Part shown: one piece after another, positions 34,554-44,165 of the stretch
Position numbering within the stretch: the first letter of the stretch is position 1
Layout of the letters: every line of letters starts with the position of its first letter
Assembly: GCF_003815875.1 (NCBI RefSeq)
Contig: NZ_CP033924.1
Location: forward strand, 3,472,001-3,536,000
Direction of reading: 5' to 3'
DNA: 64,000 nucleotides
Source: Chryseobacterium lactis
GTDB taxonomy: Bacteria > Bacteroidota > Bacteroidia > Flavobacteriales > Weeksellaceae
Made by a program: the position numbers and the translations under genes
Notes under the pieces: model-generated
Told to the model about the DNA's origin: nothing
Database searches by the model: none
Seen by the model: the letters and a program-made list of their open reading frames with translations, nothing else

Positions 34554-34613
34554 AATTGGCTGGGGAAGTTTTTCATTTTCATAGTCTTATAGATAGAAGT
34601 ATCTGTGAATACG

Positions 34614-35567
34614 ATGAACTATTTTATGAAACGTTTGACATATAAAAATATTGAAGCCTTTGTTTTCAGGCTGTGGACAAGAGAAGTTTCCGGGGAAAAA
34701 ATTTCTGAAAAGGAAAATGAAATTTTAGAAAACTGGAGAACCGGGATAGAAAGAGATCTGGATCCTATCCATATGAAAGAATCTAAGGAAAGAATATTGT
34801 CTGCCCTGGAACATTATTTTATAGCTTCTGAAAAAAGAAATCACATCAGCAGCTTTAGAAAATATGCATATAAGGCTGCTGCAATTGTCCTTCTGCTATT
34901 ATCGCTGGGAAGCTGGTTTACTTATTCTACTTTCTTTAAGCCTGATATGTATGTTGCAAAATCGGAAAAACAGGTGATAAAGCTGGCGGACGGATCTGTT
35001 GTAACGCTTCTTCCAGGTGCTGAACTTACCGTGGCTCAATCATTTCCTGCTTCTACCAGAGTGGTAGATCTAAAAGGAAACGCCATTTTTTCTGTTGCCA
35101 AATCAAAAATCCATCCCTTTATTGTGAATGCTGAGGGTTTCAGTACTAAAGTATTGGGAACCGTATTTAAAATATCGCAGTCCGGACAGAAAAAAGCGGT
35201 AGATCTTTATGAAGGTAAAGTTGCCGTATCATCCGCAGGAGTACCTGTTTCTTATCTGAAACCGCATCAGCAATGGACCAATTTCGGGGTTGCCCATACT
35301 ACTGCTATTATTTCCATGGGAAAGACTACAGGAAACCGGACTCCTGAACTGCTTTCTTTAAGCTTTAATGATGTACCTCTGAAAGAAGTTATTACCGTCC
35401 TGGAGGCCAACTATCATGCAAAAATCTATTATCCTAAAGAAACTGAAGACAGGAAGATCACTGCAGATTTTACAGGTGGAAAAGTGGCTGAAAATATAGA
35501 ATCACTAGCCTTCATTCTGGGACTGGAAGTAGAAAGAAAAGAGAATACTTATATCCTTAAAAAATAA
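34614..35567 (+). CDS. FecR-family anti-sigma factor
   Basis: About 317 residues from the ATG at 34614 (a GTG at 34605 is also in frame). The N-terminal cytoplasmic part (~85 residues) binds the sigma factor. One membrane helix follows (AAAIVLLLLSLGSWF). The periplasmic FecR domain has VIKLADGSVVTLLPGAELTV, VDLKGNAIFSVAKSKIHPF and VNAEGFSTKVLGTVFKIS (each in part). The C-terminal ~70 residues are the DUF4974 domain (LSFNDVPLKEVITVLEANY). It would relay the signal from the STN domain of the downstream receptor. Confidence 0.9.
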   Translation: MNYFMKRLTYKNIEAFVFRLWTREVSGEKISEKENEILENWRTGIERDLDPIHMKESKERILSALEHYFIASEKRNHISSFRKYAYKAAAIVLLLLSLGSWFTYSTFFKPDMYVAKSEKQVIKLADGSVVTLLPGAELTVAQSFPASTRVVDLKGNAIFSVAKSKIHPFIVNAEGFSTKVLGTVFKISQSGQKKAVDLYEGKVAVSSAGVPVSYLKPHQQWTNFGVAHTTAIISMGKTTGNRTPELLSLSFNDVPLKEVITVLEANYHAKIYYPKETEDRKITADFTGGKVAENIESLAFILGLEVERKENTYILKK

Positions 35568-35629
35568 ATCAGACAACTATTAAAATTAATAATCAGATAA
35601 CCCTTAATCAAAAAAGAGAACACCGACGT

Positions 35630-38600
35630 ATGAGAAGTTTGAAATGTGGTTTTACCATAGCAGCGTTATTTTTTACTGTAGCCACAGAAGCCCAGGAATT
35701 GGTTCAGAAAGTTTCATTTTCTGAACCTGTAAACAGACCGTTAATTGAAGTATTGGAAGAATTTGCAGGGAAAACCGGTATGAGGCTGGCCTATTCAAAA
35801 ATAGATATTAAAGAGCTGAAGGTAAAAGGCGTTAAGTGTGAAAATACAACAATAAACAGCTGCCTGAAAGATATTACCAATGGTCTTCCCGTACTATTCA
35901 GGCTGCATGGAGATCTTATTTCCATTAAATATGAAGGTTCTGGTTTATCAATACCGGGAAACGGACGCCTTTCCGGGAAAATCGTTGATGAAGTGGGAAA
36001 TCCGATCGTTGGCGCAGAAGTTACTATCGCCCAGAAAACTGTCGTAACGGATAATAATGGAGATTTTACGGTAGATCTTCCATCTGGAATATATAATCTG
36101 ACCATCAAAGCTTCCAGATATAACAGCCTTAGGGTTGAAAAATTATCGGTCACCAATAAGGAAACCAATACGGTGTCTTTCGCGTTGAATGCAGCTTCGG
36201 ATAAGATTACAGATATCAAAGAGGTCGTTGTGACGGCTACCCGTAAAGCAGATACGCAGGCCGGATTACTGACTCAGCAAAAAAAAGCAGCCCAGATGAG
36301 CGACGGGATTTCTGCGGAACAGATTTCCAAAACACCGGACAGCGACGTAGGTGGAACCTTAAAAAGAGTAACAGGGATCACCACAATAGATAATAAATAT
36401 GTCGTGGTGCGATCCATGGGAGAGCGATGGAACACTGCTGCGATGGATGGTATCAACCTGCCGAGTACGGAAGCTTATAATCAAAATTTCTCTTTTGATA
36501 TTATTCCTACCGCAATGGTAGAAAGTGTAGTCGTTAGCAAATCGGCTACTCCAGATATGAATGCCAATTTTGCTGGAGGGTATGTTGAGGTACGTACGAA
36601 AGATATTCCTAATGAGAACTTTACTACAGTGACTTTGGGAACTTCTTATAATGATCAGGCAGCATTTAAAGAATTTCTGACCCGTAAACGCGGAAAATAC
36701 GATTATTTCGGATATGATGACGGAACAAGAGACTTTCCGAAAGGTCTTGAACCAATGGGAGTCAACAATCCTATGTTCTTTGAACAGTCCAGACAGTTTG
36801 TCAATGACAACTTTACAACCTATAAAACAAGAGGGGATATGGGCTCGAATATGCAGCTGGCACTGGGAAGAACCTATGCTCTTAAAAATAACAACAAATG
36901 GGGTTTTGCCGGAGCTTTTATCATTAAAAATGAACAGAATAAACTGGATATTGATCATACAGGAAGAGGAAACTGGCTGGATACTACCGGACCTCTTGAT
37001 GCCAACGGGCAAATTCCTTTTTACAATTTTAAAAATACAGGAGCTTCCTACAATTATAATTCTACGGTAGCCGCGATGCTTAATTTCGGTTTGCAGCTTA
37101 ATAAAAGCAGAATTTCATTCCGTAATTCATACACCCATATTTATGATAATACGCTCACAAGAATTACAGGATGGAATGAATACACCAGCGGAAGCGGTTT
37201 ACCGGCTAATGCAGAGGCTTCGTACAACTATTTTTATAACGGAATTGTTCCTAATAATGATCCCTCACAGATCAAATCTTTAGACAAACCTTTCACAGGG
37301 AATACAGATTATCCCGTTTATCAGATGTTTCTGCAGAATAAGCTGGAGGGAAACCACAAAATCGGAAATATGGAAGTCAATTGGTTTGCTGCTAGAACAG
37401 GCGTTTCATCCGATACAAAAGATTATACGCTGCATCAGACCTTGTATAATTTTATAGGCCGTGAAATTTTAAGTTACCATGAGGTCAACAACTCCTCAAG
37501 TGATTTTGCGAGAGGATATATTGCCAGTAAAGAAACCGATTACAATTACGGAGCCTCTTTCAAGTGGAATTTTGACCGGGAAGCCTTTAAAAATGATATT
37601 AAAATCGGGTATGCAGGGGCATCAAAAACGAATACTAATCAACAGCAGAAATTTCTACTGAGAGTTGATGAAAAAAGAAATGTACCCAACAGTAAAATAC
37701 TACAGATGTACGGTGCCCTTTCTGATTGGTTTGACGGTTCTCACTATGCTCCCGGAGGAATCGGATGGGAAACCAGACCCTTATATAAAAATGAAAAATA
37801 TGAAGGTGAAGTAGAACAGCATGCCATGTATGTGATGTTTGATAACCGATGGAGAAATAAATTCAGGTTGGTATGGGGATTACGGGCAGAATATTTTAAG
37901 TATGATCTTATTTCGCAGCAGCTTGATACGGATGATTCCAGGAATGTTAACAAACCGGGTATTGATGATCAACCCTGGCAATGGATGCCTTCTGCGAATT
38001 TTACCTACAGCCCAACCAATAAAATGAATGTGAGACTGGCTTATAACAAAACCGTAATCCGTCCCCAGTTCAATGAAAGAATAGGACTGCCTTATTTTGA
38101 TCCTGTAGCCAATGGCTTGATTTATAACACACAGATGGTGTCTTCTGTAGTCAATAATTATGATTTTAAATTGGAATGGTTTCCTGGTTTAGGTGAAATT
38201 TTTTCAGCCGGAATCTATTATAAAGATATAGATCATCCTATCGAACGTGAGGGATACCTTTCCAACGAAGGAAACCTTTATCTGTATAATGGCAATTCAA
38301 AAAATGCAAAACTGAAAGGATTTGAAGTGGAAGTAAGAAAAAATCTGGGTTTTATTGCTGATAACTCTTTTCTTTCCAACCTTTTTGTAAGTGGAAACTT
38401 TACGTTTAATGATACAAAAGTCATTGCTTTTAAAGACCGGGAAAAAACCGGAGATAATGATGCAACCTACGAAGTGTCGAGGCCTCTTTACGGACAGACT
38501 CCTTATGCTTATAATGCCGGTTTAATGTATGATGGCGAAAGGCTGGGGTTAAGTTTTTTATACAACGCCAAGGGAGACCAGTACATCACGGTGGGATATT

Positions 38601-38914
38601 CCTATAACGGGGAAGAAATTCAACGTCCTTACGCAGTGGCTGATGCCCAGATTTCCTATAAATTCCTTAGAAACAGAAACCTTGAAGTTAAATTGAATGT
38701 TAAAAACCTATTCAACAGGGTCAAGGAATATTATAACAATTTTAATTCTTACGTAGCTAGAAAAGACGGGGGCGGAAGCGGGCTGGAGACGGAAAGAGAA
38801 TCCCTTGAACTATTGCCGGGGGCAACCAGTAAATACGATAAGAATATTGATAAAATCTTATTTCGTGCTTACAGTGGAAGAATATTTGGGTTGAGCGTGA
38901 ATTACACATTTTAA
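35630..38914 (+). CDS. TonB-dependent receptor with STN signalling domain
   Basis: A 1094-residue outer-membrane receptor. A signal peptide ends at TEAQ (~22). Residues ~25-90 are the STN domain (VNRPLIEVLEEFAGKTGMRL), which talks to the FecR protein encoded upstream. Residues ~112-190 are a carboxypeptidase-regulatory-like domain. The plug follows (EQISKTPDSDVGGTLKRVTGI) in outline, then the barrel, ending LSVNYTF. There is no SusD partner; the next gene is a different lipoprotein. So the ligand is unlikely to be a typical SusCD glycan. The substrate is unknown. Confidence 0.9.
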   Translation: MRSLKCGFTIAALFFTVATEAQELVQKVSFSEPVNRPLIEVLEEFAGKTGMRLAYSKIDIKELKVKGVKCENTTINSCLKDITNGLPVLFRLHGDLISIKYEGSGLSIPGNGRLSGKIVDEVGNPIVGAEVTIAQKTVVTDNNGDFTVDLPSGIYNLTIKASRYNSLRVEKLSVTNKETNTVSFALNAASDKITDIKEVVVTATRKADTQAGLLTQQKKAAQMSDGISAEQISKTPDSDVGGTLKRVTGITTIDNKYVVVRSMGERWNTAAMDGINLPSTEAYNQNFSFDIIPTAMVESVVVSKSATPDMNANFAGGYVEVRTKDIPNENFTTVTLGTSYNDQAAFKEFLTRKRGKYDYFGYDDGTRDFPKGLEPMGVNNPMFFEQSRQFVNDNFTTYKTRGDMGSNMQLALGRTYALKNNNKWGFAGAFIIKNEQNKLDIDHTGRGNWLDTTGPLDANGQIPFYNFKNTGASYNYNSTVAAMLNFGLQLNKSRISFRNSYTHIYDNTLTRITGWNEYTSGSGLPANAEASYNYFYNGIVPNNDPSQIKSLDKPFTGNTDYPVYQMFLQNKLEGNHKIGNMEVNWFAARTGVSSDTKDYTLHQTLYNFIGREILSYHEVNNSSSDFARGYIASKETDYNYGASFKWNFDREAFKNDIKIGYAGASKTNTNQQQKFLLRVDEKRNVPNSKILQMYGALSDWFDGSHYAPGGIGWETRPLYKNEKYEGEVEQHAMYVMFDNRWRNKFRLVWGLRAEYFKYDLISQQLDTDDSRNVNKPGIDDQPWQWMPSANFTYSPTNKMNVRLAYNKTVIRPQFNERIGLPYFDPVANGLIYNTQMVSSVVNNYDFKLEWFPGLGEIFSAGIYYKDIDHPIEREGYLSNEGNLYLYNGNSKNAKLKGFEVEVRKNLGFIADNSFLSNLFVSGNFTFNDTKVIAFKDREKTGDNDATYEVSRPLYGQTPYAYNAGLMYDGERLGLSFLYNAKGDQYITVGYSYNGEEIQRPYAVADAQISYKFLRNRNLEVKLNVKNLFNRVKEYYNNFNSYVARKDGGGSGLETERESLELLPGATSKYDKNIDKILFRAYSGRIFGLSVNYTF

Positions 38915-39208
38915 TCAACCGATACGATAAAAATTAAGAGCTCTTGATAGAGAGATGTACAGGTTTCGGAATCCTGAACATGAGCCGGATGAATACTGAT
39001 GAAGCGCACAGCAGTACCGGATCAGCTGAAAAACGGGCGTTATTGCTTTTCCCGGACAATAACGGATCAAAGGGAACATATGCAGTCCAGCTCCTCATGG
39101 AATGCATACTGAATTAAAAACCAAATCGCAGAAATATAGAGGTGAATATTTCTGAATATTAAAACTTCCGGTCATAAAAAACAACCGGATGCATCAAAAA
39201 TTATAACA
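38915..39208. other. 294-bp intergenic region behind the STN receptor
   Basis: No open frame of note. The base composition is less AT-rich than most gaps (a stretch around 38990-39090 looks gene-like but has stops in all frames). A short CCGGT..ACCGG stem lies at 39168-39188, just before the next gene. Nothing else is evident. Confidence 0.4.
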
Positions 39209-40507
39209 ATGAAAAGATTAACCCTTATTGCAGCTGCTGCATTATCCCTTACTGCTTGTCAACATGATAACCTTGCAGATTCTTCTGCTCCATTTGACAT
39301 GAAATCTACTTCTGCTGAATATCTTACAGCTTCTTCTCTTCCTGTTACTACTGTTAGCGGACCTATTACCTCAAACACTACATGGAGTGGAGTAATAGAG
39401 ATCGATGGTACTGTAGCTGTTAAAAATGGAGCTACCCTTACAATTCAGCCGGGAACATTTATCAAAGCTAAACCAAACGCTTCAGGAGAAGGTTCTGGAA
39501 TTTTAGTAATTACAAAAACCGGTAAAATTAACGCTACAGGTACAGAGTCTCAACCAATTGTTTTCACCAGCTATAGATTATTAGACGGAAATGAAGACAC
39601 TACGGCAACTCCAGGAGATTTTGGAGGAGTAATCCTTTTAGGAGATGCGCCTACCAATGTACCTTCTACAACAACAATTGAAGGTCTTACCGGAAGTGAT
39701 TACTACTTCGGTGGTACAAACCCTTCTCACAATGCGGGAATTATGAAATATGTGCGTATTGAATTTGCAGGGTACGATTTCGTAGGAGCTAATTCCGGGA
39801 ATGAAGTTAACGCTTTATCTTTAGGAGGAGTTGGAAACGGTACTACATTGGATCATATTCAGGTATCTTACGGTCAGGATGATTCTTTCGAGTTCTTCGG
39901 AGGTACGGTAAACGCTTCAAACTTAATCTCTTTTGCTGCAGAAGATGATAACTTCGACTTTGATAACGGATATACCGGGACTATTACATGTGCACTTTCT
40001 TTGGCAGATTACAATTCAGCTCACACGGTAAGCGGTGGAAGCCCGGATTCTAACGGTATTGAGTTGGATAATAACGCAACAGGTACTGCTACACCATTAA
40101 TTACAAACCCTGTGATCAACAATCTTACGATCATTGGAGCTAAGTTTGGTACTGCAGGACAAGATGCTGCCTACGAAAACGGTATCCACATCAGAAGAAA
40201 CGGTAAATTAACCTTAAATGATGCTGTAGTAACAGGATATCCTACAGGAATCAGAGTAGAAGGTACAGGTTCTGAATTATCTGCTGCTTCTAACTTAGGT
40301 TCAATTCAGGTTCATGGCTTTACAACTTCTGTAATGGGAGCAGGTACAGCAGGAATCCCGGTTGCTAACCTTCTTACAGGAACTACCGCTGCATCTTGGG
40401 GGATGAGCCAGCCATTCTTCAACGAAGGAAGCTGGAATGTATCACCTAGAAATTGTGGAAACTTCCAGGGAATCTGGACAAAATACAATTTTTCTATTGT
40501 AGAATAA
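39209..40507 (+). CDS. Cell-surface lipoprotein with beta-helix-like repeats
   Basis: A 432-residue lipoprotein (lipobox LTAC, Cys17). After residue ~50 come Gly/Thr/Asn-rich strands typical of a right-handed parallel beta-helix (TTWSGVIEIDGTVAVKNGA in part, TLTIQPGTFIKA, GSGILVITKTGKINATG). Later blocks are GGTVNASNLISFAAEDDNFDFDNG in part and ENGIHIRRNGKL. Homologues are often misnamed 'multidrug transporter'; nothing here suggests transport. It follows the STN receptor and is probably regulated with it as a surface substrate-capture protein. Codon choice looks like that of a highly expressed gene (GGT/GCT/TCT rich). Confidence 0.75.
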   Translation: MKRLTLIAAAALSLTACQHDNLADSSAPFDMKSTSAEYLTASSLPVTTVSGPITSNTTWSGVIEIDGTVAVKNGATLTIQPGTFIKAKPNASGEGSGILVITKTGKINATGTESQPIVFTSYRLLDGNEDTTATPGDFGGVILLGDAPTNVPSTTTIEGLTGSDYYFGGTNPSHNAGIMKYVRIEFAGYDFVGANSGNEVNALSLGGVGNGTTLDHIQVSYGQDDSFEFFGGTVNASNLISFAAEDDNFDFDNGYTGTITCALSLADYNSAHTVSGGSPDSNGIELDNNATGTATPLITNPVINNLTIIGAKFGTAGQDAAYENGIHIRRNGKLTLNDAVVTGYPTGIRVEGTGSELSAASNLGSIQVHGFTTSVMGAGTAGIPVANLLTGTTAASWGMSQPFFNEGSWNVSPRNCGNFQGIWTKYNFSIVE

Positions 40508-40516
40508 AAAACTTTA

Positions 40517-40553
40517 AAAAGCAGGGAACGGCATATGCTGATTCCTTGCTTTT
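40517..40553 (+). terminator. Terminator after the beta-helix lipoprotein
   Basis: AAAAGCAGGGAA (40517-40528) pairs with TTCCTTGCTTTT (40542-40553), one G-U pair, 13-nt loop. The T-run is part of the right arm. It may reduce transcription of the genes downstream. Confidence 0.75.
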
Positions 40554-40584
40554 CTATTCAAAAAAATCTAAATAATTAAGTATC

Positions 40585-41508
40585 ATGAAAAAAATAATTT
40601 TATCTTCTGTTCTGTTTTTATCTCAGCTAGCAACAGCACAAACTCTGGTATGGGGTAATACTTTTGATACTCCGGCTTCTCTTCAGGGATGGACTTTCCA
40701 TGACCTGAATAACAATAGCAACGGATGGCTGCAGGGGCAGAATATTTATCACAACGGTACTTCTATGGTATATGGAACAGCTGGCGTTCTCCGTCATTCC
40801 ATGAGTCTGGTTCCGACAGGAAGTGCTACAGGATTTGCAACAGAAAATGACTGGATCATTACTCCCGAAATTGATTTGACCAATACAACCGGAACGTTAA
40901 CACTTACTGCTTCTATCGGAAGACAGAGAACGACACACACAGTCCTTGGGCGCGATCTTTATATTTTTGTAAGCACTCCTCAAAAACCGATTCCTACTAT
41001 AGCTGATTTCCAGGCAATGACGGTAGATGGAGCAGGTAATGATCTTCCAAGTCCTTATAAATTACAGGTAGGAGGTTCCACCAATCCTTTTCCAACAGAT
41101 CTTACTCAATTTGTAGAAAACCTTGTAGATCTTTCAGCTTTCGCCGGAAAGAAAATTTATATCGGAATGTGGTCCAACAGAAAACCAAACGGTAATAATA
41201 TTCAAAATATCAATATTGATGAAATGGGTATTTATGCTTATTCATTCCTAAGTACAAAAGAGGTAAAAAGAAACAAAACCGTAACACAAATTATAGAAAA
41301 TCCGGTAAAAGAAACTTTATATGTAAAGCTTAATCCGGAATTAAAAGAAAACAATACAATAGTTACCATTTACAATACTACGGCTCAAAAAGTTCTTACC
41401 ACGCAGTATTCAAAATCGATCAATGTTGCGGGATTATCAGCCGGGATTTACATCACGGAAATTTCAGATGGAAAAACTACAGAGCAATTAAAATTTATTA
41501 AAAAATAA
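40585..41508 (+). CDS. Choice-of-anchor/cleaved-adhesin-like protein with T9SS sorting domain
   Basis: A 307-residue secreted protein. A signal peptide ends at ATAQ (~19). Residues ~25-215 are a beta-sandwich of the cleaved-adhesin (choice-of-anchor J) type: W...FDTPASLQGWTFHDLN, ENDWIITPEIDL and KIYIGMWSN. The last ~75 residues are a T9SS type A sorting domain (IENPVKETLYVKL, IYNTTAQKVL, GIYITEI). Surface attachment through T9SS is expected. It lies between two lipoproteins of the STN-receptor locus. Confidence 0.82.
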   Translation: MKKIILSSVLFLSQLATAQTLVWGNTFDTPASLQGWTFHDLNNNSNGWLQGQNIYHNGTSMVYGTAGVLRHSMSLVPTGSATGFATENDWIITPEIDLTNTTGTLTLTASIGRQRTTHTVLGRDLYIFVSTPQKPIPTIADFQAMTVDGAGNDLPSPYKLQVGGSTNPFPTDLTQFVENLVDLSAFAGKKIYIGMWSNRKPNGNNIQNINIDEMGIYAYSFLSTKEVKRNKTVTQIIENPVKETLYVKLNPELKENNTIVTIYNTTAQKVLTTQYSKSINVAGLSAGIYITEISDGKTTEQLKFIKK

Positions 41509-41567
41509 TCAAAGAACCCTTAGAAAATTCATTTAGAAAGAAAACATAAATTTTAAATATACAATTA

Positions 41568-41661
41568 TGGATGACTATTAGAAGAAGGTCATCCAGAGCA
41601 TATCCAACTAGTTTTTTTATAATTATATATTGCCCCGGCTCATCGGGCGGGGCAATATTTT
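41568..41661 (+). terminator. Two hairpins in the 41.5-41.7 kb gap
   Basis: TGGATGAC (41568-41575) pairs with GTCATCCA (41588-41595). Further on, TTGCCCCG (41630-41637) pairs with CGGGGCAA (41648-41655), followed by TATTTTTA. The second is a good intrinsic terminator for the T9SS gene. Confidence 0.7.
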
Positions 41662-41693
41662 TAAAGTTAAATGACATAATTTAAACAAGAAAG

Positions 41694-42434
41694 ATGAATA
41701 AGATCTTTGCATTTCTATTACTAACCATACTTTTTTCCTGTGCAGATAACACAATAATGGAAAAGTATGATAAGGCACAAAAGCCAGGAGAAGTATCTAT
41801 AAAAGGATTCTCCAAACCGGATGTCCTTCAGTTGAGGTTTAACGGGGTTCCCGTATCCATTAACGGAAATACTTCCTATACCAATAAAATAGAAACCCAG
41901 CTTCAGTTTGTATTGGACGAAGGCGAAACCAACAAACTGGAAATATATAATAACGAAACAGGATCCGAAATTGCCGGCTATACAATTACCTACAACAATG
42001 TGGAGGATTATAAAAACCTGTATTTCTTTAATCTTCCGGGTATTTTCCTGCAAACCTATGCCGTAAAACCTCAGGTTAACCTGGGAAAAGTAGGATTTGA
42101 ATTTATTTTTCCAAACCTGGGAGAATTTTCAGGAACCTCTCTTAAAAATGTTAAAGGTATTTTGAAAAGAGAAAACGGAGTCGTTCTGGCAGAATTTGAA
42201 GAGATCGGAAAGGATAATTTTACAGCAGTAAAAATGTATAATTCATTCAGTTCTACAGCTCCGGTCTACCTGGAATTATACAAAAAGGGAACCACAGAAC
42301 CCTATGCAGGATCTGAAATGATTAAAGTTAAAATAAACCAGCACACAGGTGCTAACATGATTGTTCTTCAGGAAAAAATGGAAAATGGAAAATGGACGGT
42401 AAAAGGAGACATTGATATAGCTGGATATCTGTAA
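41694..42434 (+). CDS. Lipoprotein of unknown function
   Basis: A 246-residue lipoprotein (lipobox LFSC, Cys16). The body is rich in beta strands; blocks such as VLQLRFNGVPVSINGNTSY and YVAKPQVNLGKVGFEFI-like segments suggest one or two beta-sandwich domains. No family is recognised. It ends 3 bp before the S41 peptidase, so both are translated from one message. Both are probably anchored at the outer membrane. Confidence 0.7.
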   Translation: MNKIFAFLLLTILFSCADNTIMEKYDKAQKPGEVSIKGFSKPDVLQLRFNGVPVSINGNTSYTNKIETQLQFVLDEGETNKLEIYNNETGSEIAGYTITYNNVEDYKNLYFFNLPGIFLQTYAVKPQVNLGKVGFEFIFPNLGEFSGTSLKNVKGILKRENGVVLAEFEEIGKDNFTAVKMYNSFSSTAPVYLELYKKGTTEPYAGSEMIKVKINQHTGANMIVLQEKMENGKWTVKGDIDIAGYL

Positions 42435-42437
42435 AAT

Positions 42438-43769
42438 ATGAGAAAATTTGTAAAATTTCTACTTATCGTAATAGCGGCCTTTCTCATTTCATGTACAAAT
42501 AATGACGAAGGAGCTCCTTCTTTCCCTGAAGGAAGTACCGAATCTGTCAATCTTTGGGTCCAGGACAGCATGAAACGGTATTATTACTGGGCAGATCAAA
42601 TGCCTTCCAAGCCGGATTATCATCTTCCGGTAAAAGATTTTTTCAACAGTTTATTGGCTCCTCAGGATCGTTTTTCTTTTATAGTCAATACAGAAGATTC
42701 ATCCAGTTATCCTCGTTCCATCCGGAATATGTATGGCTTCGACTATACGGTTATTCAACTTGCCAATGGGGAAGTTGTAACTGTTGTGAAATTGGTATTA
42801 AAAGACTCTCCGGCATTCAATGCAGGCTTAGAAAGAGGGATGATGATTACCAGAATCAATGGGAAATTAATTACCGCAAATAATGCCGAATCCATTACTT
42901 CATCAATGAAAGACCAAACGGCTTTAGATCTTAAAGTGGGAAATTGGAAAAACGGGACCATTGCTGATGAAAAAGACGTAAAAGTCTACTATGGATACTC
43001 TTTTGAACAGCCTTTATTATCTAAGATTTTTGAGAAAAACGGTAAAAAGACAGGTTACCTTTATATTTATGATTTTCCGGATGGAATGACATCAGTACTT
43101 AATCAAAAATTTGCTGAATTTAAATCAGCAGGTGTACAGCAATTGATTCTTGATCTCCGCTACAATTATGGAGGTTCGGTATCATCTGCAGCAGCATTGT
43201 GTTCCCTGATTCCTTCGGGAATAACATCAGGTTCTCCATTCATCCTTTTTAAAGGAAATAAAAATGGAGGCGAAGTAAAAAGAACATTTGCCGAACAGAT
43301 TGCCTACGATCCCAAAGCACTTGGTTTTAATACATTGCGGGCGAATGCATTGGGGCTGAATAAAGTGTATATTCTTACCTCAAACAGTACAGCATCTGCT
43401 GCAGAAATCGTTGTTAATAACCTTAAACCGTACTTACAGGTCATCCAGATTGGAGACATTACTTTAGGTAAAGATATGGCAGGATTTACAGTGGAAGATA
43501 AACGTAAACCCAGAAAAGTTTCCTGGCAGATTCATCCTGTTATTTATAAAGTATATAATGCCAATGGAATAGGGGAATACAACAAGGGAATTGTCCCTCA
43601 GGTCAAAGTGAATGAATACATGGAATTGCCGTTACTTCCCTTGGGTGATCCTGGTGAAACATTGATCTCATCGGCGCTTAATAATGCTTATTTAAAAACA
43701 ACAGCACATAAGGAAGTTAGAATTTTATATCAAAGTGATGTACCCGGCATAGAAGGGAAGGGCTGGTAG
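42438..43769 (+). CDS. S41-family (C-terminal processing) peptidase lipoprotein
   Basis: A 443-residue serine peptidase with a lipobox (LISC, Cys19). A helical pre-domain (VNLWVQDSMKRYYYW) is typical of the family. A PDZ domain lies at ~95-175 (LKDSPAFNAGLERGMMITRIN). The catalytic domain holds LILDLRYNYGG and the nucleophile Ser in LTSNSTASAAEIVVNNL, in the order usual for S41. It probably cleaves protein or peptide C-termini in the periplasm or on the surface. It follows the lipoprotein gene after 3 bp. Confidence 0.87.
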   Translation: MRKFVKFLLIVIAAFLISCTNNDEGAPSFPEGSTESVNLWVQDSMKRYYYWADQMPSKPDYHLPVKDFFNSLLAPQDRFSFIVNTEDSSSYPRSIRNMYGFDYTVIQLANGEVVTVVKLVLKDSPAFNAGLERGMMITRINGKLITANNAESITSSMKDQTALDLKVGNWKNGTIADEKDVKVYYGYSFEQPLLSKIFEKNGKKTGYLYIYDFPDGMTSVLNQKFAEFKSAGVQQLILDLRYNYGGSVSSAAALCSLIPSGITSGSPFILFKGNKNGGEVKRTFAEQIAYDPKALGFNTLRANALGLNKVYILTSNSTASAAEIVVNNLKPYLQVIQIGDITLGKDMAGFTVEDKRKPRKVSWQIHPVIYKVYNANGIGEYNKGIVPQVKVNEYMELPLLPLGDPGETLISSALNNAYLKTTAHKEVRILYQSDVPGIEGKGW

Positions 43770-43825
43770 GGGATATATTTGCTTTTTCAACTTTTATCTA
43801 TTAAGCCATTTTAAAAAATAAAATT

Positions 43826-44095
43826 ATGCAGGGAATAGAACCAAAACTTCACACAAGCCTCACCAGTCGTATTGAAAATTACCGACTGCTAATTGAAGCT
43901 TTGGAAGATCCCGAATCCCGGTCTTCTGATATTATGCTGCAGATTTCAGAATTGAGCAGTCTCTATGAAGATTATTTATCCAATAAAAAGAACCTTGAAC
44001 AAAGCATTAAAAACTACAAGGTATATCATGAGAATCTAAGAAAAAGACTTACGTTGAGATACCGCGAACTTAAGAGAAAAACAAGGCAGAAATAA
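43826..44095 (+). CDS. Small coiled-coil protein
   Basis: An 89-residue, highly charged helical protein without a signal peptide. Heptad patterns run from residue ~15 to the end (LLIEALEDPES, NLEQSIKNYKVYHENLRKRL), with a basic C-terminus (RELKRKTRQK). The family is not recognised. It lies 56 bp behind the S41 peptidase and before a membrane hydroxylase. No function can be given. Confidence 0.55.
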   Translation: MQGIEPKLHTSLTSRIENYRLLIEALEDPESRSSDIMLQISELSSLYEDYLSNKKNLEQSIKNYKVYHENLRKRLTLRYRELKRKTRQK

Positions 44096-44165
44096 TTGGT
44101 TTTGTTGCCAGTGTTTATCACGAAATTCATACATTTATCTCATCAAATTGACAGATGACGAATTT

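Noticed and set aside
36359..37012. 217-codon minus-strand frame inside the STN receptor gene
   Set aside because: It is antisense to well-conserved plug and barrel sequence; composition reflects the codons of the real gene.
39168..39188. CCGGT/ACCGG hairpin before 39209
   Set aside because: The stem has only 5 bp and no T-run; too weak to call a regulatory element.
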